Source of the DNA: Nocardiopsis gilva YIM 90087
Lineage (GTDB): Bacteria; Actinomycetota; Actinomycetes; Streptosporangiales; Streptosporangiaceae
Assembly: GCF_002263495.1 (NCBI RefSeq)
Contig: NZ_CP022753.1
Location: 2,666,001 to 2,730,000 of the forward strand
Length of the DNA stretch: 64,000 nt
Reading direction: 5' to 3'
Part shown: positions 42,153 to 51,106 of the stretch, in pieces
Layout: every line of letters starts with the position of its first letter
Numbering within the stretch: position 1 is the first letter of the stretch
Position numbers and translations under genes: made by a program
The notes under the pieces: generated by a model
What the model was told of the DNA's origin: nothing
What the model saw: only the letters and a program-made list of their open reading frames with translations
The model's database searches: none

Positions 42153-42198
42153 GTGGGGTGGGGGACGCGGCCGGAGAGGGCCGCGTCCCCCACCCCAC
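42153..42198. terminator. Perfect 20-bp bidirectional terminator
   Basis: GTGGGGTGGGGGACGCGGCC and its exact complement flank the loop GGAGAG between the convergent PadR and DinB genes. The longest perfect stem in the window. Confidence 0.8.
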
Positions 42199-42201
42199 TG
42201 C

Positions 42202-42717
42202 TCATTCTCCCGTCCTGCCGTCGGCCAGTTCGCGGAGGATGTCCAGGTGGCCGTTGTGCCGCGCCGTCTCCTCGACCATGTGCATCAGGACCCAGCGCAG
42301 CGTGGCCCGTTGTTCGCCTTCCGTGGACACCCGGGCACTGCTGTTGAGTTCGAGCTTGGCGGTGATCTCCCGGGAGCGCGCGCACTGCGCGTCGTACTCG
42401 TCGAGCAGCTCGGTGAGGGGGCGCTCCGCGCCGACGCGGAACTCGGCGTCCCAGTCGTCGGGGGACCACGGGGCCCGATCACGCACACCGAGCAGGCGGA
42501 CCTCGAACCAATAGTGCTCCACCCAGCGCAGATGGGAAACGACGCCGCCGATCGACATCAGCGGCGACGTCGGCAGCGGAGCCGACGACGACAGTCCCGC
42601 GTCGAGCCCGGCACACTTCTCCCGCACCGTTGCCCGGTGCCGGTCCAGCCAGGAGGTGAGCATGGTGCGCTCGTCGGCCGACATCGGCGGGTCGAAACGA
42701 TCCATCGTGTTCGTCAT
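42202..42717 (-). CDS. DinB/DUF664 family protein
   Basis: A 171-residue four-helix-bundle protein of the DinB/YfiT superfamily (mycothiol- or bacillithiol-dependent transferase relatives). Metal-binding His candidates are in SIGGVVSHLRWVEHYWFE (two His seven residues apart) and ARHNGHLDILRELADG near the end. The pattern WVLMHMVEETARHNGHLD is the DUF664 hallmark. In actinobacteria such proteins are thought to be mycothiol-dependent enzymes, e.g. for detoxification; the substrate is unknown. The first Met of MTNTMDRFDPP (42717) is used. The extended frame upstream overlaps the divergent membrane gene and is not credible. Confidence 0.86.
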   Translation of the reverse strand: MTNTMDRFDPPMSADERTMLTSWLDRHRATVREKCAGLDAGLSSSAPLPTSPLMSIGGVVSHLRWVEHYWFEVRLLGVRDRAPWSPDDWDAEFRVGAERPLTELLDEYDAQCARSREITAKLELNSSARVSTEGEQRATLRWVLMHMVEETARHNGHLDILRELADGRTGE

Positions 42718-42817
42718 CCGGGCATTGTCACGTGCGCACGAACACAGCACCACCGGTTTTTCCCCCGGCACCGGCGGATAGATTCGAAGAGTGCAGAGCA
42801 ATAAGGAGCGTCGACCC

Positions 42818-43402
42818 GTGACACGGCGGCGACTGGTCGTGGGCGCGGCGACGCTGGGGAGCGTCGCGGCGCTCGGCATCCCGCTCGGCCTGCTGTGGTG
42901 GCTGATCACCCCCCGGCCCAGCGTCACCGTCATCGATGGCGACGGGACGACCGCCCCCTTCCCCGTCTCCCAGACCCTGTTCGCCTCCGAGGGCTACTTC
43001 GCCGTCATGATGATGTGCGCGGGAATCCTCTGCGGCTACGGTTCCTACCTGGTGCAGTACCGCCTGTGCGCACGCGAACGCGTCGACCTCCGGCTGGCCT
43101 GCCTGCTGGGCCTGGCGGCCGGCTCCGTGCTCGGATCGCTGGTCGCCTGGCGCATCGGGGTCGGTCTGGACGCGGGCGCCTTCGCCCGCGCGGTCGCCGA
43201 GGCCGAACCGGGCGACGTCGTCACCGCCGGACTCGGGCTGCGGGCACTGAGCGCCCTGATGCTGTGGCCCTTCGTCGCCGTCCTGCAGTACGGGCTGTTC
43301 GACGCGGTCAGCCTGTGGCGCCGTGACCTCCCCCACCAGCGTGAGCAGGACGCATCGGCACCGGCCGTGGACGCGCCGCGCAACGAGCCCGCCGCGCACT
43401 GA
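42818..43402 (+). CDS. DUF2567-like membrane protein
   Basis: A 194-residue membrane protein with four hydrophobic segments: LVVGAATLGSVAALGIPLGL, then after a conserved LLWWLITPRP motif AVMMMCAGILCGYGSYLVQY, ACLLGLAAGSVLGSLVAW, and LWPFVAVLQYGLFDAVSL. The layout (an N-terminal helix, WW-x-x-xPR, a periplasmic loop) resembles the actinobacterial DUF2567 family of unknown function. GTG 42818 is chosen because AAGGAG lies nine bases upstream; the frame's first codon at 42791 lacks a site. It is divergent from the DinB gene by 100 bases. No enzymatic motif is visible. Confidence 0.75.
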   Translation: MTRRRLVVGAATLGSVAALGIPLGLLWWLITPRPSVTVIDGDGTTAPFPVSQTLFASEGYFAVMMMCAGILCGYGSYLVQYRLCARERVDLRLACLLGLAAGSVLGSLVAWRIGVGLDAGAFARAVAEAEPGDVVTAGLGLRALSALMLWPFVAVLQYGLFDAVSLWRRDLPHQREQDASAPAVDAPRNEPAAH

Positions 43403-43419
43403 GCCCCGCGGCCGCCGCG

Positions 43420-44616
43420 CTAGTCCCCGCGCGGATGGTGCGGATGATGGTGCCGCCCGACCGTGGGCACGCCGCCGCCCACGCGACGCCAGGCGGTGCT
43501 CCCGGGCACACCGGTGAAGTCGCCCACCAGACCCCCGTCCGGCCCGCCGACGCCGCGGCCGCAGGCCGTGGCGAACGACCGCACCAGGCCGAGACCCGGA
43601 CACCCCGGTGCTCGCAGACCCCGCTTGCCCGGGCGGCGGCGCAGTTCGCGGAAACCGAGCAGGGCGGTGGCGCGCAGCGCCGGGCCGCGCGGCCGGGGTC
43701 GATCCCGCGCTTCCGCGTGCCCCGGCTGTTCCAGCGGTTCCGGCGGTTCCGCTCGGGCGGACGGATCGAGGTCGGATCGGGCTTCGGCCAGCACCGCGTC
43801 CCCGGCTCTCGTGCGTGGCCCCAGACCGCCCCCGGTCAGCCGGTACACGCCGTACAGCGCGAACCAGCCGAGGAACAGCCCCAGCGCCGCGATGAGCTCG
43901 CGCGGCAGCTCGGCCGCCGGGGCCGCCGCGGCCGTGACGATGAAGGCGGCGAGGACCGCCGCCCGCACACCGCCGATGACCCGGTGCGTCAGATGCAGGA
44001 GGAAGGGATAGGCCAGGAACAGCCCGGCCAGCAGCACGAACACGATCCCGACCGGCTCGCGGGGCGCCATCATCGCTGCAACCGCCGCGCCTCCGGCGAA
44101 CGGCACCCCCGCAGCTCCGATGAGGACCTGCAGGCCCCACGCCGCGTTGCGCGCGAAGGTCACCCGGCGCATCCGCTCCGGGGAGAAGAGCAGCCCCAGG
44201 CGGCGCAGCCGCCACAGCAGCACCGTCGTCGCGTCGCTCGTCGACGCCGCCGCCACCAGGTGGTCGGCGGGGACGGCGCGTCCCGCGGGGAGGCGTGCGT
44301 CCAGGACCCGGGTGAAGGGGGCCAGCGCATCGGGGGCGGGCCGCTGCTCGGCCTGCCACGGACGGGCCACCATACCGTGCCCATGGGCGACGGCGCGCCC
44401 GCTCAGGTACAGCTCGGCGAGGGCGACCTCACCCAGCCGCCGCCTGCCTCCGGCGAGCATCCCCAGCTCGAACGGGGTCAGCTCCTCGGCGCCGACAGCG
44501 GGACGTCGAGGGCCCGCCGCCAGAATGCGGCGATAACCGTAGCGAGTGGCCGCGTAGCAGCCCGCTATCGCGAGGTAGCACAGCACAGTGCCGAGCACGA
44601 CCGCCTCGACCACCAT
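43420..44616 (-). CDS. TIGR04222-type membrane protein
   Basis: A 398-residue membrane protein. The start is one helix (AVVLGTVLCYLAIAGCYAAT). It is followed by a conserved cytosolic block ELTPFELGMLAGGRRRLGEV and ALAELYLSGR (about residues 44-75), which identifies the TIGR04222 family of actinobacteria. Four more hydrophobic segments follow between 155 and 265. The C terminus ends in a Gly/His-rich tail (VGGGVPTVGRHHHPHHPRGD) after a conserved ATACGRGVGG patch. The function is unknown. It is convergent, at 17 bases, with the DUF2567-like gene, suggesting no shared transcript. ATG 44616 is preceded by GGATGAGGCGCG. Confidence 0.8.
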   Translation of the reverse strand: MVVEAVVLGTVLCYLAIAGCYAATRYGYRRILAAGPRRPAVGAEELTPFELGMLAGGRRRLGEVALAELYLSGRAVAHGHGMVARPWQAEQRPAPDALAPFTRVLDARLPAGRAVPADHLVAAASTSDATTVLLWRLRRLGLLFSPERMRRVTFARNAAWGLQVLIGAAGVPFAGGAAVAAMMAPREPVGIVFVLLAGLFLAYPFLLHLTHRVIGGVRAAVLAAFIVTAAAAPAAELPRELIAALGLFLGWFALYGVYRLTGGGLGPRTRAGDAVLAEARSDLDPSARAEPPEPLEQPGHAEARDRPRPRGPALRATALLGFRELRRRPGKRGLRAPGCPGLGLVRSFATACGRGVGGPDGGLVGDFTGVPGSTAWRRVGGGVPTVGRHHHPHHPRGD

Positions 44617-44771
44617 CGCGCCTCATCCTCCACGCGCGCCCTATTGTGTTCGCCTGGTTCCTCAACGTTAGGCCTCCAAGGCCGCCGTGAGAAGAGGGTG
44701 GCGCGCGTGGCGCGGCGCGGGCACGCTGGATCGGGCCCTCGGACCGCGGGGGGGGAGACCGGGCCGTCGCC

Positions 44772-45251
44772 TCAGGCGCGGAGGTCGGCGGTGGCCGCCC
44801 CGGTCAGGTGGATCAGGTCGGCGGGGGAGAGCTCCATCTGAAGCCCGCGCCGTCCGGCGGAGACGAAGACGGTGGCGTGTCCGCCGACCGACGCATCGAT
44901 GACCGTGGGCAGGCGTTTGCGCTGGCCGAGGGGGCTGATGCCGCCGCGCACGTAGCCGGTGGCGCGCTCGGCCGCCGCTGGGTCGGCCATCGCGGCCTTC
45001 TTACCGCCGACCGCCGCTGCCAGCGCCTTCAGGTCCAGGTTGGCGTCGACCGGCACGACGCCCACCGTGAGCGCGCCGTCGACCTCGGCCACGAGCGTCT
45101 TGAACACCCGGTCGCGGCCCACCCCCAGCGCGTCGGCGGCCTCCTCCCCGTAGGACGCGCCGCCGTCGCCGGAGGCCTCGTAGGGGTGGAGGGAGAACCC
45201 AACCTTGGCGCGGGTGGCCGCGACCGTGGCGGGGGTGCCCTTTCCGCTCAT
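44772..45251 (-). CDS. ybaK: Cys-tRNA(Pro) deacylase YbaK
   Basis: Hydrolyses mischarged Cys-tRNA(Pro) in trans. The 159-residue protein has the YbaK/EbsC fold: SYGEEAADALGVGRDRVFKT with the conserved Lys, LTVGVVPVDANLDLKALAAA, and YVRGGISPLGQRKRLPTVID, which contains the conserved GxxSPxG motif that forms the cysteinyl site. Length and motifs fit bacterial YbaK rather than a ProRS editing fusion. ATG 45251 begins MSGKGTPATVAATRA. It is a single-gene unit; the promoter would lie in 45252-45300. Confidence 0.93.
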   Translation of the reverse strand: MSGKGTPATVAATRAKVGFSLHPYEASGDGGASYGEEAADALGVGRDRVFKTLVAEVDGALTVGVVPVDANLDLKALAAAVGGKKAAMADPAAAERATGYVRGGISPLGQRKRLPTVIDASVGGHATVFVSAGRRGLQMELSPADLIHLTGAATADLRA

Positions 45252-45303
45252 GACGCTCCTGCTCGACTCGTGGCGACGCTGATCAGCCGCATGGTATGCC
45301 CCG

Positions 45304-45337
45304 CAGCGGGGTCAGCGGGGTCAGCGGGGTCAGCGGG
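45304..45337. repeat. Short tandem repeat CAGCGGGGT, about 3.8 copies
   Basis: Three identical nine-base units and a partial fourth lie between the ybaK and LON-domain genes. Such repeats are prone to slippage and could vary the promoter spacing of ybaK. Confidence 0.85.
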
Positions 45338-45387
45338 AACACGGGCGAGGGCGGGCGCGGGGCGGGGGAGAGAGCCGGGGCACCGCA

Positions 45388-46071
45388 CTAGTTGAGGTTG
45401 ACCTCCCGACGCAGCAGCGGCCCGGCGGGCAGGGTGGGCAGGGCCGTGAGCACGCGGTTCTCCCGCCGCATCAGGGCGGAGGCCAGCTCCAGGCGCGCCG
45501 CCGCGTGATCGGCCTCCAGCAGCGCCTGCTTGTCGCGCTGGTCGAGGACGAGCGCGGACGCGACCGCGTACGACAGCGGCAGCGGGTCGGCGGGGAACTC
45601 CGCGGGCGGCTCGGTGGGGATACCGATGCCGGTCAGCCGCTCGCAGTAGACGCGGAACAGCCGACTGGCCCGCTCGGCCTGCTCCTCGGCGCCGGCTCCC
45701 AGTTCGTCGGGGATGAGCGTGGTGGCCGCCCGCAGGTAGGGGCGGTCGTCGTCGGGGTCGTCGACCTCCTCGACGCGGAAGCGCGACCGGCCCTCGATCA
45801 CGAGGTCGTACCGGCCGTCGTCGTGCCTGCGCACACTGCGGACCTCGGCCATACAGCCGACGTCGGACAGCTGGTGCGCGGCCGACGCTCCGACCTCGTG
45901 CCCGAGCTCGATCCCGACGACCCCGAACTGCTGGGCCTCTCCCGCGTCCTCGGCAGGCCCCAACAGCTCGGACATGAGTCGGCGATACCGCTCCTCGAAC
46001 ACATGGAGCGGCATGGTGAGCCCCGGGAACAGCACGCTCCCGAGCGGAAACAGCGGTAGCCGGTCAGGCAT
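45388..46071 (-). CDS. LON peptidase substrate-binding domain protein
   Basis: A 227-residue stand-alone LON N-terminal (LAN/PUA-like) domain protein. It opens PDRLPLFPLGSVLFPGLTMP, LHVFEERYRRLM, then DVGCMAEVRSVRRHDDGRYD and IEGRSRFRVEEV, the standard order of the domain. There is no AAA or protease domain, so it would bind or present substrates or act independently. These solo proteins are widespread in actinobacteria (relatives of YbbN-type domains excluded). ATG 46071 begins the conserved motif at residue 5. It is followed, 136 bases away on the same strand, by ybaK. Confidence 0.92.
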   Translation of the reverse strand: MPDRLPLFPLGSVLFPGLTMPLHVFEERYRRLMSELLGPAEDAGEAQQFGVVGIELGHEVGASAAHQLSDVGCMAEVRSVRRHDDGRYDLVIEGRSRFRVEEVDDPDDDRPYLRAATTLIPDELGAGAEEQAERASRLFRVYCERLTGIGIPTEPPAEFPADPLPLSYAVASALVLDQRDKQALLEADHAAARLELASALMRRENRVLTALPTLPAGPLLRREVNLN

Positions 46072-46121
46072 TGAACAAGTATGCCCGACCGGCCCTGGCG
46101 CCTGTCGTCCGCGTCCGCCCG

Positions 46122-46685
46122 TCAGGTCAGGGCCGGACCCGCGGTGCTCGGAGCGTCCGCGCCATCGCCGCTCTCGTCGGGCATGTCACGGGCGACGAAC
46201 GCCTCGACGTCGAAGAGGTTCCCGGCGCTGCGGTCGACGACGGCCAGCAGCGTCGACATCTTGGCGACCTCCTCCGTCTGCTCCTGGAGGAACCACTGGA
46301 GGAACTGCTCGCCGGTGTAGTCGTTCTCGTCGCGCGCGACCTTCATCAGCATGTGGAACTGGTCGGTCACCTCGCGCTCCTGGCGCAGCGCCAGGGCGAC
46401 AAGGTCGCGCGGCGTGTCGAAATCGTTCTGGATTTCGTCGACCCGCGGGATCGAAACCGAAACGTCACTGTCGACCAGGAAGCGCACGATCATCATCGCG
46501 TGGTCGCGCTCTTCCAGCGACTGGTGGTAAAACACGCGGGCCAGCTGCGGAAGGTCGCGGGCGTCGAACCACGCGGCCAGCGCGATGTACTGGTGCGAGG
46601 CCGTGAACTCATGACGCACCTGGTCAATGAGGAGGCGGTGGAACTTGGAAAGGCCGTGGTCGGCGCTCTTTGTCGTGGAAGCCAT
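46122..46685 (-). CDS. Ferritin
   Basis: A 187-residue non-heme ferritin-type iron store, forming 24-subunit cages. The four-helix bundle carries the ferroxidase residues: VRHEFTASHQYIALAAW (Glu), EERDHAMMIVRFL (Glu-Glu...His), and EQTEEVAKMSTLL (Glu/Gln pair). The C-terminal 20 residues form a Gly/Asp-rich tail. It resembles M. tuberculosis BfrB and the SCO ferritin. ATG 46685 begins MASTTKSADHG. An IdeR/DtxR-like iron box lies about 86 bases upstream, which suggests iron-dependent control. It is a monocistronic gene, 50 bases from the LON-domain gene on the same strand. Confidence 0.93.
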   Translation of the reverse strand: MASTTKSADHGLSKFHRLLIDQVRHEFTASHQYIALAAWFDARDLPQLARVFYHQSLEERDHAMMIVRFLVDSDVSVSIPRVDEIQNDFDTPRDLVALALRQEREVTDQFHMLMKVARDENDYTGEQFLQWFLQEQTEEVAKMSTLLAVVDRSAGNLFDVEAFVARDMPDESGDGADAPSTAGPALT

Positions 46686-46770
46686 GCTTCAACAATAACG
46701 CGAAACAATGGCCGAGTCGAACATTCGAAAGGTAACGTCGAGCACTGAGGCAAGCCTTTCAGAATGGAAA

Positions 46771-46789
46771 TTAGGTTAGGTGTTCCAAA
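46771..46789 (-). promoter_or_regulatory. Candidate IdeR/DtxR iron box upstream of ferritin
   Basis: TTAGGTTAGGTGTTCCAAA matches the 19-base IdeR/DtxR consensus (TTAGGTTAGSCTAACCTAA) at 14 positions, with the left half-site intact. In mycobacteria, iron-bound IdeR activates ferritin genes from sites at a similar upstream distance. A second TTAGGC lies 2 bases downstream. Confidence 0.6.
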
Positions 46790-46966
46790 GTTAGGCGACA
46801 CTTATTCGTGGCGTTTATGGTGAGGCTTCCCTAAAACGGGACCGACAGGGCGGAGTCGGGGGACAGCGGGCGAGGCGGGGCGCACCGCGCGTCCGCGCGC
46901 GGTCCGGTCCGGCCGCGACCGGTGCGACGCGTGCCGCCCGTAGGAGCAGGTGAGGCGCCCGACCCC

Positions 46967-46972
46967 TAGAAT
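46967..46972 (+). promoter_or_regulatory. -10 element TAGAAT of hisD (apparently leaderless)
   Basis: TAGAAT lies six bases before the hisD GTG at 46979, so transcription would begin at or next to the start codon. The poor ribosome-site spacing (AAGGG touching GTG) agrees with leaderless initiation. Confidence 0.5.
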
Positions 46973-46978
46973 GAAGGG

Positions 46979-48287
46979 GTGATCTCCCGAATCGACCTCC
47001 GAGGAACCCCTGGCGACCCGCGTGACCTGCTGCCGCGCGCCGAGCTCGACATCGAGGCCGCGACCGAGAAGGTCCGCCCGATCTGCGACGACGTCCGCCA
47101 TCGGGCGTCGAGGCGCTGATCGAGCTCACCGAGCGTTTCGACGGTGTCCGCCTCGACGACATCCGCGTCCCCGGACGGCCATCGATTCGGCTCTCGCGGA
47201 GCTCGACCCGGCCGTGCGCACGGGCCTGGAGAAGTCCATCCAGCGTGCCCGCAAGGTCCACGCCGACCAGCGCCGCACCGACACCGTCACACAGGTCGTC
47301 CCCGGCGGCACCGTCACCGAGCGGTGGGTGCCCGTCGGCCGCGTGGGCCTTTACGTCCCCGGCGGCCGCGCCGTCTACCCCTCCAGCGTCGTGATGAACG
47401 TGGTGCCCGCCCAGGAGGCCGGGGTCAGCTCGCTCGCCGTGGCCTCCCCGCCCCAGGCCGACTTCGGCGGCCTGCCGCACCCCACGGTCCTGGCCGCCTG
47501 CGCCCTCCTCGGCATCGACGAGGTCTACGCTGTCGGCGGCGCCCAGGCCGTCGCCATGTTCGCCTTCGGCGCGGGCGAGTGCGCGCGCGCCGACATGGTC
47601 ACCGGGCCGGGCAACATCTGGGTGGCCGCCGCCAAGCGCCTGCTCAAGGGCGTCATCGGCATCGACGCCGAGGCCGGCCCCACCGAGATCGCCATCCTCG
47701 CCGACGACACCGCCGACCCCGGCTACGTCGCCGCCGACCTCATCAGCCAGGCCGAGCACGACGTCATCGCGGCCTCCGTGCTGGTCACCCCGTCCCCCGA
47801 ACTCGCCGACAGGGTCGAGGCCGAGCTGGCCGAACGCGTCCCCGCCACCAAGCACAGCGAGCGCGTCGCCGAGGCCCTGGGGGGCCGCCAGTCGGGCATC
47901 GTGCTGGTCGACGACCTCGACCAGGGGATCGCCGCCGTCGACGCCTACGCCGCCGAGCACCTGGAGATCATGACGGCCGACGCCGTCGCCGTCGCGGCCC
48001 GGGTGCGCAACGCCGGCGCCGTGTTCGTCGGCGACTTCGCCCCCGTCTCCCTCGGCGACTACTGCGCCGGCTCCAACCACGTGCTGCCCACCGGCGGCAG
48101 CGCCCACCACTCCTCGGGGCTGAGCGTGCAGACCTTCCTGCGCGGCATCCACGTCGTGGAGTACGACCGCGCCGCGCTGGCCGAGATCGCCCCGAGCGTC
48201 GTCGCGCTCGCCGAGGCCGAGGACCTGCCCGCCCACGGCGAAGCCGTTAGCGCCCGCGTGGGCCGGACCGAAGGGGGCGCCCAGTGA
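46979..48287 (+). pseudogene. hisD: Histidinol dehydrogenase with two apparent frameshifts
   Basis: HisD oxidises L-histidinol to L-histidine with NAD. From GTG 46979 the translation [20 protein letters not shown] is a normal HisD N terminus, but the frame stops at about 47119. After CATCGG one G is missing near 47101-47106; the HisD sequence then continues in the next frame ([19 protein letters not shown]). A second base is missing near 47170-47180, after which the frame ([19 protein letters not shown]) is open to the end with all later motifs: [28 protein letters not shown], and [15 protein letters not shown]. So the first 67 codons are broken twice. Either the gene is inactive in this strain or the bases were lost in sequencing (both are in G/C runs). 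The rest of the his operon is intact. Confidence 0.8.
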
Positions 48288-49468
48288 TCCGGCGCGAGGA
48301 AGCCGTCGAAGAGGCCGCCGCGGGGTTCCGCCTGGCGGACCTGCCGATCCGCGACGACCTGCGCGGCAAGACCCCGTACGGCGCGCCGCAGCTCGACGTG
48401 CCCTACGCACTCAACACCAACGAGAACCCCTACGCCCCCTCCGAGGAGCTCGCCGCCGCTCTGGCCCGCGGCGTCGCCGACGTCGCCCGCGGGCTGAACC
48501 GCTACCCCGACCGCGACGCCACCCGGCTGCGGGCCGCCCTGGCCACCTACCTCGGCCACGACCTCGACGTCCGCGAGGTGTGGGCCGCCAACGGCTCCAA
48601 CGAGGTGCTGCAGCAGATCCTGCAGGTCTTCGGCGGCGCCGGGCGCACCGCCATGGGCTTCGAGCCGTCCTACTCGATGCACCCCATCATCACCGGGGTC
48701 ACCGGCACCGAGTGGGTCAGCGTGCCGCGCGCCGCCGACTTCACCATCGACCTCGACGCCGCCAAGGACGCGATCGCCCGCCACCGGCCCGACATCGTCT
48801 TTCTGACCTCGCCCAACAACCCCACCGGCACGGCGCTGCCGCTGGAGGTGATCCGGGAGGTCGCCGCCGTGGCGCCGGGCATGGTCGTGGTGGACGAGGC
48901 CTACGCCGAGTTCCGCCGCGAGAACACCCCCAGCGCCCTGTCGCTGCTGCCCGACCACCCCCGGCTGATCGTGAGCCGGACCATGTCCAAGGCGTTCGCC
49001 ATGGCCGGGGCGCGGCTGGGCTACCTCGCCGCGAACCCGGCCGTGATCGACGCACTGCAGCTGGTCCGCCTGCCGTACCACCTCTCGGCGGTCAGCCAGA
49101 TCGTCGCGCTCACCGCGCTGGAGTTCTCCGACGAACTCCTCGGCGCGGTCAAGCAGCTGCGCGGGGAGCGCGACGCCCTGGTCGCCTGGCTGCGCGACCA
49201 CGGGTTCACCGTGGCCGACTCCGACGCCAACTTCGTCATGTTCGGTGAGTTCACCGACCGCGCGGCCGTCTGGCGTGGTCTGCTCGACCACGGCGTGCTC
49301 ATCCGCGAGGTCGGACCGGCCGGGTGGCTGCGCGTCACCGTCGGCACGCCGGAGGAAATGTCGGCGTTCCGCGACGCGTTGCTCCGGGTGACGGCCGACC
49401 TGCCCGCCGCGCGTGAGCAGCATGACGAGACCGCCGGGCCCGGGGCGTCGGGGAGCCCCGGGGCCTAG
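48284..49468 (+). CDS. hisC: Histidinol-phosphate aminotransferase
   Basis: Converts imidazole-acetol phosphate to histidinol phosphate with glutamate. A 394-residue PLP class I/II aminotransferase. Landmarks: [58 protein letters not shown], and [20 protein letters not shown] with the Schiff-base Lys. GTG 48284 overlaps the hisD stop (GTGA), so the two are translationally coupled. The C-terminal 20 residues form a Gly/Ser-rich extra tail. Order hisD-hisC-hisB as in other actinobacteria. Confidence 0.96.
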   Translation: MIRREEAVEEAAAGFRLADLPIRDDLRGKTPYGAPQLDVPYALNTNENPYAPSEELAAALARGVADVARGLNRYPDRDATRLRAALATYLGHDLDVREVWAANGSNEVLQQILQVFGGAGRTAMGFEPSYSMHPIITGVTGTEWVSVPRAADFTIDLDAAKDAIARHRPDIVFLTSPNNPTGTALPLEVIREVAAVAPGMVVVDEAYAEFRRENTPSALSLLPDHPRLIVSRTMSKAFAMAGARLGYLAANPAVIDALQLVRLPYHLSAVSQIVALTALEFSDELLGAVKQLRGERDALVAWLRDHGFTVADSDANFVMFGEFTDRAAVWRGLLDHGVLIREVGPAGWLRVTVGTPEEMSAFRDALLRVTADLPAAREQHDETAGPGASGSPGA

Positions 49469-49529
49469 GGAGGCCGAGCGCGCCCGTCCACCGTCCCCCC
49501 CACCACCAGACCAGGAGAGTCCGAGTCCA

Positions 49530-50123
49530 ATGAGCCGCATCGGCCGCGTCGAACGCACCACCAAGGAGACCAAGGTCGTCGTCGAGATCGACCTTGACGG
49601 CACCGGTGTCTCCGACATCTCCACGGGCGTCGGCTTCTACGACCACATGCTCGACCAGCTCGCCAAGCACGGCTTGTTCGACCTGACCGTGCGCACCGAG
49701 GGCGATCTGCACATCGACTCCCACCACACGATGGAGGACACCGCGCTCGCGCTCGGCGCGGCGTTCAAGGAGGCGCTGGGCGACAAGGTCGGGATCCGCC
49801 GGTTCGCCGACGCCAAGGTGCCGCTCGACGAGGCGCTCGCCGAGGTCACCGTGGACGTGTCGGGTCGGCCCTACCTGGTGCACACCGAGCCCGAGCCGAT
49901 GGCCCCGGTCATCGGCCGCGACTACGACACCACGATGACCCGGCACATCTTCGAGTCGTTCGTCGCCCAGGCCCGTGTCGCCCTGCACATCCACGTGCCC
50001 TACGGCCGCAACGCCCACCACATCGTCGAGTGCCAGTTCAAGGCCTTCGCGCGCGCCCTGCGCTTCGCCTGCGAGCGCGACCCCCGCGTGTCCGGCGTGC
50101 CCTCCACCAAGGGCGCCCTGTAA
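49530..50123 (+). CDS. hisB: Imidazoleglycerol-phosphate dehydratase
   Basis: Dehydrates imidazole glycerol phosphate. The 197-residue monofunctional enzyme (no HisB phosphatase domain, as in all actinobacteria) shows both metal-binding repeats: DLHIDSHHTMEDTALALG and YGRNAHHIVECQFKAFARAL. VGFYDHMLDQLAKH is the third signature. ATG 49530 has AGGAGAG eleven bases upstream; a longer frame (49413) would overlap hisC. The stop TAA shares a base with the next ATG. Confidence 0.97.
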   Translation: MSRIGRVERTTKETKVVVEIDLDGTGVSDISTGVGFYDHMLDQLAKHGLFDLTVRTEGDLHIDSHHTMEDTALALGAAFKEALGDKVGIRRFADAKVPLDEALAEVTVDVSGRPYLVHTEPEPMAPVIGRDYDTTMTRHIFESFVAQARVALHIHVPYGRNAHHIVECQFKAFARALRFACERDPRVSGVPSTKGAL

Positions 50124-50284
50124 TGCAGGACATGTGGGCCGTCCTGCTCATCGCGCTGGGCGGACTGCTCTTCGGTGGCACTATCGCCTCCTGGAAGATG
50201 AACAAGGTCCTGGCCGCCGCTCTCGGCCTGTGCACCGTCCTGGCCGTCGCGTCCGGCGTGCTGCGGCTGGGCTACTTCGGCTGA
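50123..50284 (+). CDS. Small two-helix membrane protein in the his operon
   Basis: A 53-residue protein with two hydrophobic segments: WAVLLIALGGLLFGGTIASW and ALGLCTVLAVASGVLRLGYF, with a KMNK turn between. The ATG overlaps the hisB stop by one base (TAATG), so it is translationally coupled and probably a genuine conserved gene of the his operon. Similar small membrane proteins sit between hisB and hisH in Streptomyces. Function unknown. Confidence 0.8.
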   Translation: MQDMWAVLLIALGGLLFGGTIASWKMNKVLAAALGLCTVLAVASGVLRLGYFG

Positions 50285-50362
50285 TGCGGCCGACCCGGCG
50301 CAGCGACCCGGGTCGGCCATAGGATCCCGGCACCGCCGGCAACTGGAAAGGCACGATTCCCC

Positions 50363-50998
50363 GTGCAGCCTCGCGTCGTCATCTTCGACTACGGATCGGG
50401 CAACCTGCGCTCGGCGCAGCGGGCCATGGAACGCACCGGCGCCGAGGTCACCGTCACCGGTGACCCGCAGGCCGCCCTGGACGCCGACGGCCTCGTCGTC
50501 CCCGGCGTGGGCGCGTTCGGCGCCTGCATGGAGGGGCTGCACGCCGCCCAGGGCGACCGCGTCATCGGGCGCAGGCTCGCCGGGGGCCGCCCCGTGCTCG
50601 GCATCTGCGTGGGCATGCAGGTCCTCTTCGAGCAGGGCGTCGAACACGGCGTGGCGAGTGCGGGGTGCGCTGAGTGGCCCGGCACCGTCGAGCGCCTGCG
50701 CGCCCCCATCGTCCCGCACATGGGCTGGAACACCCTCGACATCCCCGAGGGGTCCCGGTTGTTCGCGGGGATCGGCGCCGACGAGCGCTTCTACTTCGTG
50801 CACTCCTATGGCGTGCTCGACTGGAAGCTGGAGCCCACCAGCGAGCACATCGCCGCGCCCAAGGTGACCTGGTCGACGCACGGCAGCCCGTTCGTCGCCG
50901 CGGTCGAGAACGGCCCGCTGTGCGCCACCCAGTTCCACCCGGAGAAGTCCGGAGACGCCGGTGCCAAGGTGCTGGCCAACTGGGTCGCCACGCTGTGA
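50363..50998 (+). CDS. hisH: Imidazole glycerol phosphate synthase, glutamine amidotransferase subunit
   Basis: The 211-residue class I glutaminase delivers ammonia to HisF. The nucleophile Cys82 is in [10 protein letters not shown] and the His/Glu of the triad are in [11 protein letters not shown] near the end. [15 protein letters not shown] at the start and MGWNTLDIP fit the family. GTG 50363 has GGAAAGG nine bases upstream. Its partner hisF lies two genes downstream (priA between). The 78 bases before it contain TAGGAT, a possible internal promoter. Confidence 0.96.
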   Translation: MQPRVVIFDYGSGNLRSAQRAMERTGAEVTVTGDPQAALDADGLVVPGVGAFGACMEGLHAAQGDRVIGRRLAGGRPVLGICVGMQVLFEQGVEHGVASAGCAEWPGTVERLRAPIVPHMGWNTLDIPEGSRLFAGIGADERFYFVHSYGVLDWKLEPTSEHIAAPKVTWSTHGSPFVAAVENGPLCATQFHPEKSGDAGAKVLANWVATL

Positions 50999-51106
50999 GC
51001 AGCCGCCCGCTCCGCCGCGCTGGAGCGGCACCCGCGCCCGTCACGCCCCCGTCTGGCATGCTTGATTCGACCCCAACCCGTCTGAAGTGAAGGTCGCCCA
51101 CAACCC

